NCBI GenBank assembly: GCA_016861185.1 | Contig: BOKW01000005.1 | Span: forward strand, 248,001-312,000 | Origin: Betaproteobacteria bacterium | GTDB lineage: Bacteria > Pseudomonadota > Gammaproteobacteria > Burkholderiales > Burkholderiaceae_F | DNA: 64,000 bases | Direction: 5' to 3' | Shown: positions 29,368 through 38,324 of the stretch, piece by piece | Position numbering within the stretch: the first letter of the stretch is position 1 | Layout: each line of letters starts with the position of its first letter | Notes under the pieces: model-generated | Databases searched by the model: none | The model's input: only the letters and a program-made list of their open reading frames with translations | What the model was told of the DNA's origin: nothing | Made by a program: the position numbers and the translations under genes

Positions 29368-30543
29368 TCACGCCGCCTGCAACGGCAGCGTCAGGCGCAC
29401 ACGCGTGCCCGGCTGTGCGTCTTCGATCGTCAGGCGCGCGCGTTCACCGTACAGCGCAGCGAGCCGCTCGCGCAGGTTGGTGAGGCCCACGCCGGTCGTC
29501 GCTGTGGTCGCCTCGAAGCCGCGGCCGTCGTCGGCCACCTCGATCCGCAGCGCGCCGTCCGCGGCGCGCACGGCGACGCGCACGCATCCGCCGGCGACGG
29601 TCGGCTCGAGCCCGTGCTTGATCGCGTTTTCGACCAGCGGTTGCACCAGCAGCGGGGGCACGATCTGCGACTGCAGCTCCGCGGGGACGTCGATCTCGAA
29701 GCGCAGCCGCGGGCCCATGCGGATCGCGAGGATCTCCAGATAGGCGCGCAGCAGCGCGCTTTCCTGGCCCAGCGTCACCGTGGCCGAGCGGCTCGCTGCG
29801 AGCGAGGCGCGCAGCAGTTCGATCAGACGTTCGAGCATGCGGCGCGCATCGGCCGGCTGCGCGTCGATCAGGCCGGCGACGTTGGCCAGGGTGTTGAACA
29901 GGAAATGCGGTTCGATCTGCGCCTGCAGCGTGCGCAACTGCGCGTCGAGCGCCTGCCGTTCGAGGGTCGCCGCGCGCGCCTTGATCCGCTCATGCTCGGC
30001 TTCGGCCTCGGCCAGCCGCGCCTTGTTGGCCATGTAGCGGTACCACAGCGTCGACATGACGATCGACAGCACGAGCACCGACAGCACGACGCGCGGCGCA
30101 CCTTCGATCAGCCTGGCCACGTCGACGCCCATCAGCATCATGCCGACCGGATACCCGATGAACACGCCGACGATCGGGATGCCGGCGAAGAACAGGATCC
30201 GCTGGACGGTGCCGAAGGCCTCGATCCGCGCGTGCCCGAACAGCAGTAACCCGAACCGGAACAGCAGATGGATCGAAAAGCCGATGCATTGCGAGATCAC
30301 GAAGTTCCACTTGAACAACTCGAACGCGTCCGCGCGGCGCGCGAAGCTCCAGGCGATCAGCGTCAGAACGACCGCGATCCCGCTATTGAAGACGAACGTC
30401 CAGACGTACTGCAGCCACTCGGGACCGACCGCGCGGAACGACGGGCTCCACCAGCTTCGCCAGGAGGCGCGCAAGGTCGCGGCGACCGCCTTCGCCGCGC
30501 GGCCTTCGCCCGCGCCTTCGGTCGCTTGCTGCCGTGCCTGCAC
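29368..30543 (-). CDS. LytS/AlgZ-type sensor histidine kinase
   Basis: The 391-residue protein has four hydrophobic segments between about 45 and 170 and no large periplasmic domain. A coiled linker leads to the His_kinase motif QAQIEPHFLFNTLANV (phospho-His213) and a HATPase with NAIKHGLEP, VADDGRGFE and GVGLTNLRERL. This is the PF06580-type kinase that phosphorylates LytTR regulators. It starts with GTG. The 129 bp upstream (30544-30672) lead to the def stop and hold no further gene. Confidence 0.9.
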   Translation of the reverse strand: MQARQQATEGAGEGRAAKAVAATLRASWRSWWSPSFRAVGPEWLQYVWTFVFNSGIAVVLTLIAWSFARRADAFELFKWNFVISQCIGFSIHLLFRFGLLLFGHARIEAFGTVQRILFFAGIPIVGVFIGYPVGMMLMGVDVARLIEGAPRVVLSVLVLSIVMSTLWYRYMANKARLAEAEAEHERIKARAATLERQALDAQLRTLQAQIEPHFLFNTLANVAGLIDAQPADARRMLERLIELLRASLAASRSATVTLGQESALLRAYLEILAIRMGPRLRFEIDVPAELQSQIVPPLLVQPLVENAIKHGLEPTVAGGCVRVAVRAADGALRIEVADDGRGFEATTATTGVGLTNLRERLAALYGERARLTIEDAQPGTRVRLTLPLQAA

Positions 30544-30672
30544 GATTCGCTCCTGGTCGGACCCGTCTCACCGGCCGACCAATTTAGGGGGCCGGCGCCG
30601 GCAGCGCCAGTACCGCGGCGCGAATCGACGCGCAGGCGCCGTCAACCGCCATTGGCACGGCGCATCCGATCG

Positions 30673-31182
30673 TCAGGCCGCCTCGCGCGCCTTGCGCTTT
30701 TTGAGCTTCGTGCGGATGCGGTCCTGCTTCAGCGGCGACAGGTATTCGACGAAGACCTTGCCCAACAGGTGATCCATCTCGTGCTGCACGCACACCGCGA
30801 GCAGCCCCTCGCAGTCGAGATCGAACGTCTCGCCCTGAACGTCCTGCGCGCGCACGCGGACCTTGGCTGGCCGCCGGACCTCGTCGTAGATCCCGGGGAC
30901 CGACAGACAGCCTTCTTCGCAGACGACCGTCTCCTCGGACGCCCAGACGATCTCGGGATTGGCGAATACGTACAGCTGGTCTTTCGTTTCGGACACGTCG
31001 ACGACGATCAGCCGCTCGTGCACGTCGACCTGGGTTGCCGCGAGGCCGACACCGGGCGCGGCGTACATCGTCTCGGCCATGTCGGCTGCCAGCTTGCGCA
31101 GCCGCTCGTCGAAGCGCGTGACGGGTTGCGCGACCTTCTTCAGCCGCGGATCCGGATATTCGAGGATGGGTAACAGAGCCAC
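30673..31182 (-). CDS. def: Peptide deformylase
   Basis: The 169-residue metalloenzyme removes the formyl group from nascent proteins. All three motifs are present: [18 protein letters not shown] (metal Cys) and [11 protein letters not shown] (metal His pair and catalytic Glu). The GTG at 31182 gives the standard N terminus ([13 protein letters not shown]). An upstream ATG at 31230 overlaps the predicted -10 box and is rejected. A sigma-70-like promoter lies at 31230-31258. The gene is divergent from the LysM gene. Confidence 0.95.
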   Translation of the reverse strand: MALLPILEYPDPRLKKVAQPVTRFDERLRKLAADMAETMYAAPGVGLAATQVDVHERLIVVDVSETKDQLYVFANPEIVWASEETVVCEEGCLSVPGIYDEVRRPAKVRVRAQDVQGETFDLDCEGLLAVCVQHEMDHLLGKVFVEYLSPLKQDRIRTKLKKRKAREAA

Positions 31183-31229
31183 GTTCGATTCTCGCCGCGC
31201 CGGACCGTAAGCCGGCGGTTCAGCGTGCA

Positions 31230-31258
31230 TGAATAAGGTGATTGGTACTGCTTTTCAA
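31230..31258 (-). promoter_or_regulatory. Sigma-70-type promoter for def
   Basis: On the minus strand TTGAAA (31258-31253) and TATTCA (31235-31230) are separated by exactly 17 nt. This is one of few clean consensus-like promoters in this GC-rich window. Transcription would start near 31223, about 40 nt before the GTG of def. Confidence 0.65.
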
Positions 31259-31482
31259 CGATTCCCGCCGACTCCGAACGGACATACTCGGCGCGGGTCC
31301 CAGCCGCTTGGCATCGCTCATTACGGGTATCGATGCAAACCGATATCCGTTGCGATATCAAGGCCCTATGGGCAGAATTTTAAGCGCTGCATCACGTTCG
31401 GGCGGGTTTGCCCCGCGTCCGGAACCGAAGCCAATCCGCGCCGCGGTCGCCGTTCGGCGATTTCGCGCAAGAGGGAGCATCC

Positions 31483-32814
31483 ATGAAGACGGTGATTGAC
31501 GCCTTTCGCCCCGCCCCGCTGGCGCTGGTCCTGACCGGCGCCCTGCTGGTCGGCGTAGCGCAGGCGCAAACCACGCCGGACGGCCGCTATCCGGTCACGG
31601 ACGAACAGCGCAGGACCGCCGATCAGGTCGCGCAGGCGGGCGTGCCCCTGTCGGCGCTGGCACCGAACGCACCCGACGTCTACACGGTCAAGAAGGGCGA
31701 CACGCTGTGGGACATCTCGAGCGTTTTTCTGACCAGCCCCTGGCGCTGGCCCGAGCTGTGGGGCATGAACAAGGAGCAGGTCAGCAACCCGCATCTGATC
31801 TATCCGGGGCAGGTGCTGCGGCTCGTGAAGGTCGACGGCCGCGCCACGCTGCAGGTCGCCCAACCCGATGCGCTGCCCGGGGCGCCCGGCGACCTGGTGC
31901 GGCTTTCCCCGCGCGTGCGCGATCTGGGCGCCGAGCGCGACGCCGCGATCTCGGCGATCCCGAACAACGCGATCGAGCCCTTCCTGTCGAAGCCGATGGT
32001 GGTCGAGGCGAACGAACTGGCGCGCTATCCGCGCATCGTCGCCACGCAGGAAGGCCGCGTCTACCTGGGCCGCGGCGACACCGCGTACGCGCGCGGCATC
32101 ACCGACGAGCGCATCGAGAACTACCACGTGTTCCGCCCGGCGCGGCCGCTGTACGACCCGGACGACACCGCGCGCAAGAGTCCGATCGCGTACGAAGCCT
32201 TCTACCTCGGTACCGCACGCATGGCCAAACGCGGCGAGGTCGCGACGCTGCGCATCCAGGACAGCAAGCAGGAAATGGGCGTCGGCGACCGCCTGGTGCC
32301 GATCGAGCGCCAGCAGTTGATCGCCTACGTGCCGCGCCGCCCGGAGCGCGCGATCGACGGCCGCATCGTGTCGGTCTACGGCGGCGTCAACCAGGCCGGC
32401 ACGCAGAGCATCGTCACGATCAACCGCGGACGACGCGACGGCCTCGAGGTCGGCCACGTGCTGGCGCTGCTTTCCACCGGCGAGACGATCCTCGACCGCA
32501 CGGCAGACAAGCGCGAATACATCAAGCTGCCCGACGAGCGCATCGGCGAGATGTTCGTCTTCCGCGTCTTCGAAGGCATTTCGTACGCGCTGGTGATGCG
32601 CGTCGAGCGCCCGGTCAAGGTCGGCGACCGCTTCCAGCAACCCGAGGACCTGCAGCTGGCGACCGCGGAGCCGCGTCCGGCCGCGTCCGCGGTACCGATG
32701 GCCGCGCCGGTCGTTTCGCCCGGACCGATTTCGCCGCGTTCGGTAACGCCGCCCGCCCGACCGGCCGAAGAGCGCAAGCCGGCCGAAGCGGCGCCCACGC
32801 CGTTGAAGAAATAG
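31483..32814 (+). CDS. LysM-domain exported protein upstream of dprA
   Basis: The 443-residue protein has a signal peptide (1-28, ending VAQAQ) and a LysM domain at about 65-115. That domain starts VYTVKKGDTLWDIS and contains PWRWPELWGMNKEQVSNPH, the extended form of LysM typical of the gene beside dprA in betaproteobacteria. The LysM should bind peptidoglycan. The rest has repeated beta-rich segments of unknown fold and ends in a Pro/Ala-rich tail. GAGGGAG precedes the ATG. A terminator at 32834-32870 follows. Confidence 0.92.
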   Translation: MKTVIDAFRPAPLALVLTGALLVGVAQAQTTPDGRYPVTDEQRRTADQVAQAGVPLSALAPNAPDVYTVKKGDTLWDISSVFLTSPWRWPELWGMNKEQVSNPHLIYPGQVLRLVKVDGRATLQVAQPDALPGAPGDLVRLSPRVRDLGAERDAAISAIPNNAIEPFLSKPMVVEANELARYPRIVATQEGRVYLGRGDTAYARGITDERIENYHVFRPARPLYDPDDTARKSPIAYEAFYLGTARMAKRGEVATLRIQDSKQEMGVGDRLVPIERQQLIAYVPRRPERAIDGRIVSVYGGVNQAGTQSIVTINRGRRDGLEVGHVLALLSTGETILDRTADKREYIKLPDERIGEMFVFRVFEGISYALVMRVERPVKVGDRFQQPEDLQLATAEPRPAASAVPMAAPVVSPGPISPRSVTPPARPAEERKPAEAAPTPLKK

Positions 32815-32833
32815 CGCTCGCGCGCGAGCGAAC

Positions 32834-32870
32834 GCGGCGCGCACGGGCGACCGGCGCGCCGCTTCGTTTT
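32834..32870 (+). terminator. Rho-independent terminator after the LysM gene
   Basis: A perfect 9-bp stem GCGGCGCGC/GCGCGCCGC (32834-32842 and 32854-32862) has an 11-nt loop and is followed by TTCGTTTT. It lies 20 nt past the LysM stop and 30 nt before dprA. Confidence 0.7.
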
Positions 32871-32899
32871 GTGGGCGCGACTTTTCCCCGATCCTCGCC

Positions 32900-34003
32900 G
32901 TGGATGCCGCCGAACGCGCCGCCTGGCTGCGACTGACGCTGACGCCCGAAGTCGGCCCGCGCACGGCGCGCGCGCTGCTGGCGGCGTTCGGCCTGCCGAC
33001 GGCGATCTTCGAGGCGAGCGCGGCCGCCCTCGGCAAACACGTCCCCGAGAAGCTCGCGTGCACGCTCGCGGCCTCGCCCGACGCCGCGCTGCGCGCTGCG
33101 ATCGACGCGACCGCAGCATGGCTCGCGCGCGATCCATCGCACGCGTTGCTGACGCTCGCCGATCCCGACTATCCGCAAGCGTTGCTCGCGACTCCCGATC
33201 CGCCGCCGGTGCTGTTCGCGATCGGCCGGCGCGAGCTGCTGAACCGGCCCGCGTTCGCGGTCGTCGGCAGCCGCAACGCAACGCGCCAGGGCGAGGCCAA
33301 CGCGGAGGCTTTCGCGCACGCGCTGGCGCGCGCCGGACTGACGATCGTGAGCGGACTGGCGCTCGGCATCGATGCCGCCGCGCATCGCGGCGCGTTGAAG
33401 TCGGAAGCCGACGCGTCGACGATCGCGGTCGTCGGCACCGGTGCGGACGTGATCTATCCCGCGAGCAACAAGGCGCTGACGCTCGAGATCCGCCGGCGCG
33501 GTGTCGTGATCTCGGAATTTCCCATCGGCACGCCGGGCATCGCCCACAACTTCCCGCGCCGCAATCGGCTGATCGCGGGGCTCGCGCGCGGCGTGCTGGT
33601 CGTCGAGGCCGCGCTGCGTTCGGGCAGCCTGATCACCGCGCGCCTCGCGGCGGACGCGGGGCGCGACGTGTTCGCAGTGCCGGGGTCGATCCATTCGCCG
33701 CTGTCCAAGGGCTGCCACAAGCTGATCAAGGAAGGCGCGAAGCTCGCCGAATCCGCGCAGGACGTGCTCGAGGAATTGCGCTTCGCGCCCGCCGCTGCGG
33801 CGGCAGCGGCCGCACCCGCGGCCGCGTTGACGCCCGCGCAGGCCGCGCTGCTCGATGCGCTCGGCTTCGATCCGGTCGACCTCGACGCGCTCGCGCTGCG
33901 CACCGGGCGCGACGCGGGCGGACTGACCGCCGACCTGCTCGAGCTCGAGCTGGCCCAACATGTTGAGCGTCTGCCGGGCAACCGCTACCAAAGGTTGCGG
34001 TAG
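32900..34003 (+). CDS. dprA: DNA-processing protein A (DprA/Smf)
   Basis: The 367-residue protein loads RecA onto incoming single-stranded DNA during natural transformation. It has an N-terminal SAM-like helical region (LTPEVGPRTARALLAAFG). The Rossmann core carries FAVVGSRNATRQGE, GLALGIDAAAHRGAL, VVGTGADVIYP, NFPRRNRLIAGLA, SGSLITARLAAD and AVPGSIHSPLSKGCHKLI. A C-terminal winged-helix (DprA_WH) follows an Ala-rich linker at about 295-310. The start is GTG. No other competence gene is in the window. Confidence 0.96.
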   Translation: MDAAERAAWLRLTLTPEVGPRTARALLAAFGLPTAIFEASAAALGKHVPEKLACTLAASPDAALRAAIDATAAWLARDPSHALLTLADPDYPQALLATPDPPPVLFAIGRRELLNRPAFAVVGSRNATRQGEANAEAFAHALARAGLTIVSGLALGIDAAAHRGALKSEADASTIAVVGTGADVIYPASNKALTLEIRRRGVVISEFPIGTPGIAHNFPRRNRLIAGLARGVLVVEAALRSGSLITARLAADAGRDVFAVPGSIHSPLSKGCHKLIKEGAKLAESAQDVLEELRFAPAAAAAAAAPAAALTPAQAALLDALGFDPVDLDALALRTGRDAGGLTADLLELELAQHVERLPGNRYQRLR

Positions 34004-34045
34004 GCGTTTGCGCGCGCGGCGCCGAGCGGCTACAGTGCGGCACAG

Positions 34046-34504
34046 ATGTTCGACGTCCTCGTCTACCTCTACGAGAACTACGGCGCGTTCACCGCGTGCC
34101 CGGACGCCGATTCGCTGACGCAGAAGCTCGCGGCCGCGGGTTTCGACGACGATGAAATCACCGAAGCGCTCGCCTGGCTGCAGGGGCTCGCGCGCGTCAC
34201 GCGCGAGTCGCTTTCGGTCGGCGAAGAGCGCGCCGGCGCGTTCCGCGTCTACGCGGGCTTCGAGACCGACCGGCTCGGCCACGAAGCGGTCGCCTTCCTG
34301 CGCTTCCTCGAATCGGCCGGCCAGCTCTCGCCCGCGCAACGCGAGATCGTGATCGAACGCGCGCTCGCGATCGACGAAACGCCGGTGCCGCTGGCCAAGC
34401 TGAAGGTGATCGTGCTGATGGTGCTGTGGAGCCAGGAGGCGCGCGTCGACGTCCTCCTCATCGAGGAACTGCTCGACGACGGCGAGGACCGCCTGCTCAA
34501 TTGA
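34046..34504 (+). CDS. smg: Smg/DUF494 family protein
   Basis: The 152-residue protein matches the Smg family (DUF494). It opens with MFDVLVYLYENY and has FDDDEITEALAWLQGL and GHEAVAFLRFLESAGQLSPAQREIVIERA in pieces. It ends with DVLLIEELLDDGEDRLLN. The function is unknown. It conserves the def-dprA-smg-topoisomerase neighbourhood of beta- and gammaproteobacteria. Confidence 0.95.
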   Translation: MFDVLVYLYENYGAFTACPDADSLTQKLAAAGFDDDEITEALAWLQGLARVTRESLSVGEERAGAFRVYAGFETDRLGHEAVAFLRFLESAGQLSPAQREIVIERALAIDETPVPLAKLKVIVLMVLWSQEARVDVLLIEELLDDGEDRLLN

Positions 34505-34566
34505 GTCGCGCGGGCCGACTTGCGCGGCCACCCCGTTTCGTTGTTATCCTGAAAAAAAGGAATCCG

Positions 34567-34616
34567 AGCCGCCTGCTCGTTCGGGTGCAGTCCGAATTCG
34601 ACCGGCGGCTTTTTTT
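34567..34616 (+). terminator. Hairpin with U-run between smg and topB (terminator or attenuator)
   Basis: Outer arms AGCCGCC (34567-34573) and GGCGGCT (34604-34610) enclose an inner TTCGG/CCGAA stem, and seven T residues follow at 34610-34616. The U-run ends only 8 nt before the topB ATG at 34625. Unless topB has a promoter overlapping the hairpin, transcription into topB must pass this structure. TTGTTATCCTGAAAAAAAGG just upstream could be part of a promoter. Confidence 0.6.
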
Positions 34617-34624
34617 CACACCGC

Positions 34625-37288
34625 ATGAGCAAGACCCTGATCATCGCCGAGAAGCCCTCCGTCGCCGCGGACATCGCGCGCGCGCTCGGCGGTTTCACCA
34701 AGCACCAGGACTACTACGAGTCGGACGACTACGTGCTGTCGTCGGCGGTCGGCCACCTGCTGCAGCTTTCGAATCCGGTCGAAGTCGCGCGCGGCAAATG
34801 GAGCTTCGCGCACCTGCCGATGATCCCGCCGGCCTTCGAGGTCGCGCCGATCGACAAGCGCTCCGAAGATCGGCTCAAGCTGCTGACGCGGCTGATCAAG
34901 CGCAAGGACGTGACGCAGCTCATCAACGCCTGCGACGCCGGGCGCGAAGGCGAGCTGATCTTCCGCTACATCGTGCAGTTCGCGAAGGCCAGGCAGCCGA
35001 TCAGACGGCTGTGGCTGCAGTCGATGACGCCGGCCGCGATCCGCGAGGCGTTCGAGCAGCTACGCAGCGACGCCGAGATGCACCGACTCGAGGAGGCGGC
35101 GCGCTCGCGCGCCGAGGCCGACTGGCTGGTCGGCATCAACGGCACGCGCGCGATGACCGCGTTCAATAGCAAGGACGGCGGCTTCTTCCTGACCACCGTC
35201 GGCCGCGTGCAAACGCCGACGCTCGCGCTCGTGGTCGAGCGCGAGGAGAAGATCCAGCAGTTCGTCGCGCGCGACTACTGGGAGGTTCGCGCGACCTTCG
35301 GCTGCAAAGCGGGCGCCTACGACGGCCGCTGGTTCGACCCCGACTTCAAGAAGCGCGAAGACGATCCGGATGCGCGCGCCGAGCGTCTGTGGGACCCGCG
35401 CAAGGCCGAAGCGATCGTCGCAGCCTGCCGCGGCAAGACGGGCACGGTCGACGAGGAAGCCAAGCCAAGCACGCAGGCGGCGCCGTTGCTGTTCGACCTC
35501 ACCTCGCTGCAACGCGAGGCGAACGCGCGCTTCGGCTTTTCGGCCAAGACCACGCTTTCGCTCGCGCAGGCGCTGTACGAGCGGCACAAGGTGCTGACCT
35601 ACCCGCGGACCGACTCGCGCGCATTGCCCGAGGACTACCTGAAGGTGGCGAAACAGACGGTCGACGTGGTCGGCCGGCTGCGCGACTACGCGCCGTTCGC
35701 AAGGGCGATCCAGAAGAACGGCTGGATCAAGCCGAACAAGCGCATCTTCGACAACACCAAGGTCTCCGACCACTTCGCCATCATCCCGACGCTGCAGGAA
35801 CCGAAGCACCTGTCGGAAGCCGAACAGAAGATCTATGACCTCGTCGTCAAGCGTTTTCTCGCGATCTTCTTCCCGGCTGCCGAATACCTCGTCACGACCC
35901 GCATCACCACCATCGACGAGCACCGGTTCAAGACCGAAGGCAAGGTGCTGGTCGAACCCGGCTGGCTCGCGGTCTACGGCAAGGAGGCGCAGGAGGAGCA
36001 GACGCTCGCCAAGGTCGACGCCGGCGAACGCGTGAAGACCGAGGCGATCGAAGCGGTCGGCCTGCAGACCAAACCGCCGCCGCGCTACAACGAAGCCACG
36101 CTGCTGTCGGCGATGGAAGGCGCGGGCAAGCTGGTCGACGACGAGGACCTGCGTGCGGCGATGGCGGGCAAGGGACTCGGCACGCCCGCCACCCGCGCGG
36201 CGATCATCGAAGGTCTGATCACCGAACAGTACCTGGTGCGCGACGGCAAGGAGCTGCACCCGACCGCGAAGGCGTTCCAGCTGCTGCGCGCGCTGCGCGG
36301 TTTCGGCGTCGACGCGCTCGACGCGCCGGAGCTGACCGGCGAGTGGGAATACCAGCTCGCGCAGATGGAACGCGGCAAACTCAAGCGCGATGCCTTCATG
36401 AAGGGCATCGAGCGCATGACGAAGGACATCGTCGAGCGCATCCGCAAGGGCGCCGAAAAGGGCGAAGTGCCCGGCGATTACGTCACGCTGAAGACGCCGT
36501 GCCCAAGGTGCGGCGCCAAGGTCAAGGAGAACTACCGCCGCTTCGCCTGCGCGAAGTGCGAGTTCTCGATCAGCAAGCATCCGGGCAGCCGCTTCTTCGA
36601 GATCGACGAAGTCGAGCAGCTTCTGCGCGACAGGCAGATCGGCCCGTTGACCGGATTCCGCAGCAAGATCGGCCGGCCGTTCGCCGCGGTGCTCAAGCTC
36701 GTGCCGCCGGAGTACAAGCTCGAGTTCGATTTCGGCAATGCGCCCGCGGGCGAAGAAGAACGCGCCGAGGCGGTCGACTTCAGCAGCCAGACGCCGCTCG
36801 GCGCCTGCCCCAAGTGCCGGGCGCGCGTGTTCGAGCTGCCGATGGCCTACGTCTGCGAAAAGGGCGTCGGCCCCGAGCGCAGCTGCGACTTCCGCTCGGG
36901 CAAGGTGATCCTGCAGCAGCCGATCGAGCCCGAGCAGATGAAGAAGCTGCTCGCCACCGGACGCACCGACCTGCTGCGCGGCTTCGTATCGAACAAGACG
37001 CGCCGCAAGTTCTCCGCCTTCCTCGTCAAGAAGCCGGACGGAACGATCGGCTTCGAGTTCGAGCCGCGCGCAGCGAAACCCGCGGCGGACAGTGCCGCGC
37101 CCGCGGCCAAGCGCGCTGCGAAGACGACGCCGGCCGCCGAGGAACCTGCCCCGAAGAAATACGCGGCGAAGGCTGCCAAGACGCCGGCCGTCAAGCCCGC
37201 CGCGAAGTCCGCCGCGCGGGCGGCGAAGGCGCCGGTCAAGCCGGCTGCCAAGCGCGCGCCCGCGCCGAAAACCAAACGCACGCGCTGA
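34625..37288 (+). CDS. topB: DNA topoisomerase III (type IA) with a basic C-terminal tail
   Basis: The 887-residue type IA topoisomerase opens with a Toprim domain (MSKTLIIAEKPSVAADIARAL and NACDAGREGELIF with the acidic triad). The active-site Tyr326 is in LTYPRTDSRALPEDY. The TopB hallmark TTVGRVQTPTLALVV is present, and ATRAAIIEGLI closes the gate domains. Two Cys-rich modules follow (CPRCGAKV with CAKCEF near 625, and CPKCRARV with C...C near 735). The last about 85 residues are an Ala/Lys/Pro histone-H1-like tail. E. coli TopB has 653 residues; the extra length is the C-terminal modules and tail. It removes negative supercoils and decatenates. Confidence 0.95.
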   Translation: MSKTLIIAEKPSVAADIARALGGFTKHQDYYESDDYVLSSAVGHLLQLSNPVEVARGKWSFAHLPMIPPAFEVAPIDKRSEDRLKLLTRLIKRKDVTQLINACDAGREGELIFRYIVQFAKARQPIRRLWLQSMTPAAIREAFEQLRSDAEMHRLEEAARSRAEADWLVGINGTRAMTAFNSKDGGFFLTTVGRVQTPTLALVVEREEKIQQFVARDYWEVRATFGCKAGAYDGRWFDPDFKKREDDPDARAERLWDPRKAEAIVAACRGKTGTVDEEAKPSTQAAPLLFDLTSLQREANARFGFSAKTTLSLAQALYERHKVLTYPRTDSRALPEDYLKVAKQTVDVVGRLRDYAPFARAIQKNGWIKPNKRIFDNTKVSDHFAIIPTLQEPKHLSEAEQKIYDLVVKRFLAIFFPAAEYLVTTRITTIDEHRFKTEGKVLVEPGWLAVYGKEAQEEQTLAKVDAGERVKTEAIEAVGLQTKPPPRYNEATLLSAMEGAGKLVDDEDLRAAMAGKGLGTPATRAAIIEGLITEQYLVRDGKELHPTAKAFQLLRALRGFGVDALDAPELTGEWEYQLAQMERGKLKRDAFMKGIERMTKDIVERIRKGAEKGEVPGDYVTLKTPCPRCGAKVKENYRRFACAKCEFSISKHPGSRFFEIDEVEQLLRDRQIGPLTGFRSKIGRPFAAVLKLVPPEYKLEFDFGNAPAGEEERAEAVDFSSQTPLGACPKCRARVFELPMAYVCEKGVGPERSCDFRSGKVILQQPIEPEQMKKLLATGRTDLLRGFVSNKTRRKFSAFLVKKPDGTIGFEFEPRAAKPAADSAAPAAKRAAKTTPAAEEPAPKKYAAKAAKTPAVKPAAKSAARAAKAPVKPAAKRAPAPKTKRTR

Positions 37289-37356
37289 GTGAACGCGGGC
37301 GCGGGCCCACCGGCGCTCGCGTGCAGCCTGTTCGCGCGCTCGGCTATCCTGAGCGC

Positions 37357-37569
37357 ATGCAGCGCTTCCTGATCCTCACCGGCGTCCTGCTGCTCGCGCT
37401 CGGCCTGGCGTGGCCCTGGCTCGCGCGGCAATCGTGGTGGCGCTGGCTCGGCCGGCTGCCCGGCGACTTCCACTTCGAGCGCGAAGGCCTCTCCTTCCAC
37501 CTCCCGCTGATGACCTCGCTCGTGATCTCGATCGTGATCACGCTGCTGCTGTGGATCTTCCGCAAATGA
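37357..37569 (+). CDS. DUF2905 small membrane protein
   Basis: The 70-residue protein has two membrane helices flanking WRWLGRLPGDFHFEREGLSFHLPL, which is the DUF2905 signature (LPGDxxxxRxxxxxxxP). The function is unknown. Its stop overlaps the aldolase start as ATGA. Confidence 0.88.
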   Translation: MQRFLILTGVLLLALGLAWPWLARQSWWRWLGRLPGDFHFEREGLSFHLPLMTSLVISIVITLLLWIFRK

Positions 37570-38324
37570 CGGACAACGCACTGAAGCGCCGCGTGCGCGC
37601 CGGCGAAACGCTGTACGGCTGCTGGCTTTCGCTCGGCGCGCCGCTGGCGGCCGAGGCGCTGTCGCACGCGGGCTTCGATTTCCTGGTCGTCGACACCGAG
37701 CATTCGCCGATCGACGGCATGGACGTCGTCGCGATGCTGCAGGCGCTCGGCAACGGCGCCGCCGCGCCGGTCGTGCGCGTCGCCGAAAACGCCGCGGTGC
37801 GCGTCAAGCGCGCGATGGACGCGGGCTGCGCGACGATCGTCTTTCCCGCGATCAACGACGCCGACGAGGCGCGCCGCGCGGTGGCGGCCACCCGTTACCC
37901 GCCGGCCGGCGTGCGCGGCGTCGCGGGCGGCGTGCGCGCCGCGCGCTACGGCTTCGACCGCGACTACGTGGCGCGCGCCAACGACGAGGCCTGCGCGATC
38001 GTGCAGATCGAAAGCGCCGCGGCGCTCGCCGCGGTCGACGCGATCGCCGCGGTCGACGGCGTCGACGTGCTGTTCGTCGGCCCCGCCGACCTCGCCGCCA
38101 GCCTCGGCCATCTCGGTGCGAGCGGCCATGCCGACGTGCAGACCGCGATCGACCGGATCGCCGCGGCTGCACGCGCGCACGGCAAGGCCGCCGGCATCTT
38201 CGCCACGAGCGCCGCGCAGGCGCGCGACTACGCCGCGCGCGGCTTCGCGCTGATCGCGCTGGCCGCCGACACGACCTGGCTGCTGCAGGGCGCGACCGCC
38301 GCGCTCGCGCAGGCGCGCGGATGA
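37566..38324 (+). CDS. HpcH/HpaI-type class II aldolase
   Basis: The 252-residue protein matches the HpcH/HpaI aldolase family. It has GCWLSLGAPLAAEALSHAGF, FLVVDTEHSPID (catalytic His region), VRVAENAAVRVKRAMDAG, VQIESAAAL with the metal-binding Glu, and FVGPADLAASLG with the metal-binding Asp. Family enzymes reversibly cleave 4-hydroxy-2-oxoacids to pyruvate and an aldehyde using Mg2+ or Mn2+. The substrate is not determined. The gene is coupled by 4-nt ATGA overlaps to both neighbours. Confidence 0.9.
   Translation: MTDNALKRRVRAGETLYGCWLSLGAPLAAEALSHAGFDFLVVDTEHSPIDGMDVVAMLQALGNGAAAPVVRVAENAAVRVKRAMDAGCATIVFPAINDADEARRAVAATRYPPAGVRGVAGGVRAARYGFDRDYVARANDEACAIVQIESAAALAAVDAIAAVDGVDVLFVGPADLAASLGHLGASGHADVQTAIDRIAAAARAHGKAAGIFATSAAQARDYAARGFALIALAADTTWLLQGATAALAQARG

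Noticed and set aside
31183-31230. ATG at 31230 as the start of def
   Set aside because: It would add 16 non-conserved residues and lies within the predicted -10 box of the promoter. The GTG at 31182 gives the standard peptide deformylase N terminus.
32615-34531. Minus-strand frame of about 640 codons across LysM, dprA and smg
   Set aside because: It spans three well-identified genes and their intergenic gaps on the other strand. Its composition is that of a complementary frame.
36000-37288. Possibility that the topoisomerase is TopA (topoisomerase I)
   Set aside because: The size, TTVGRVQTPTLALVV motif, active-site context YPRTDSRALP and location beside smg fit the TopB/topoisomerase III type, although the C-terminal Cys modules recall TopA.
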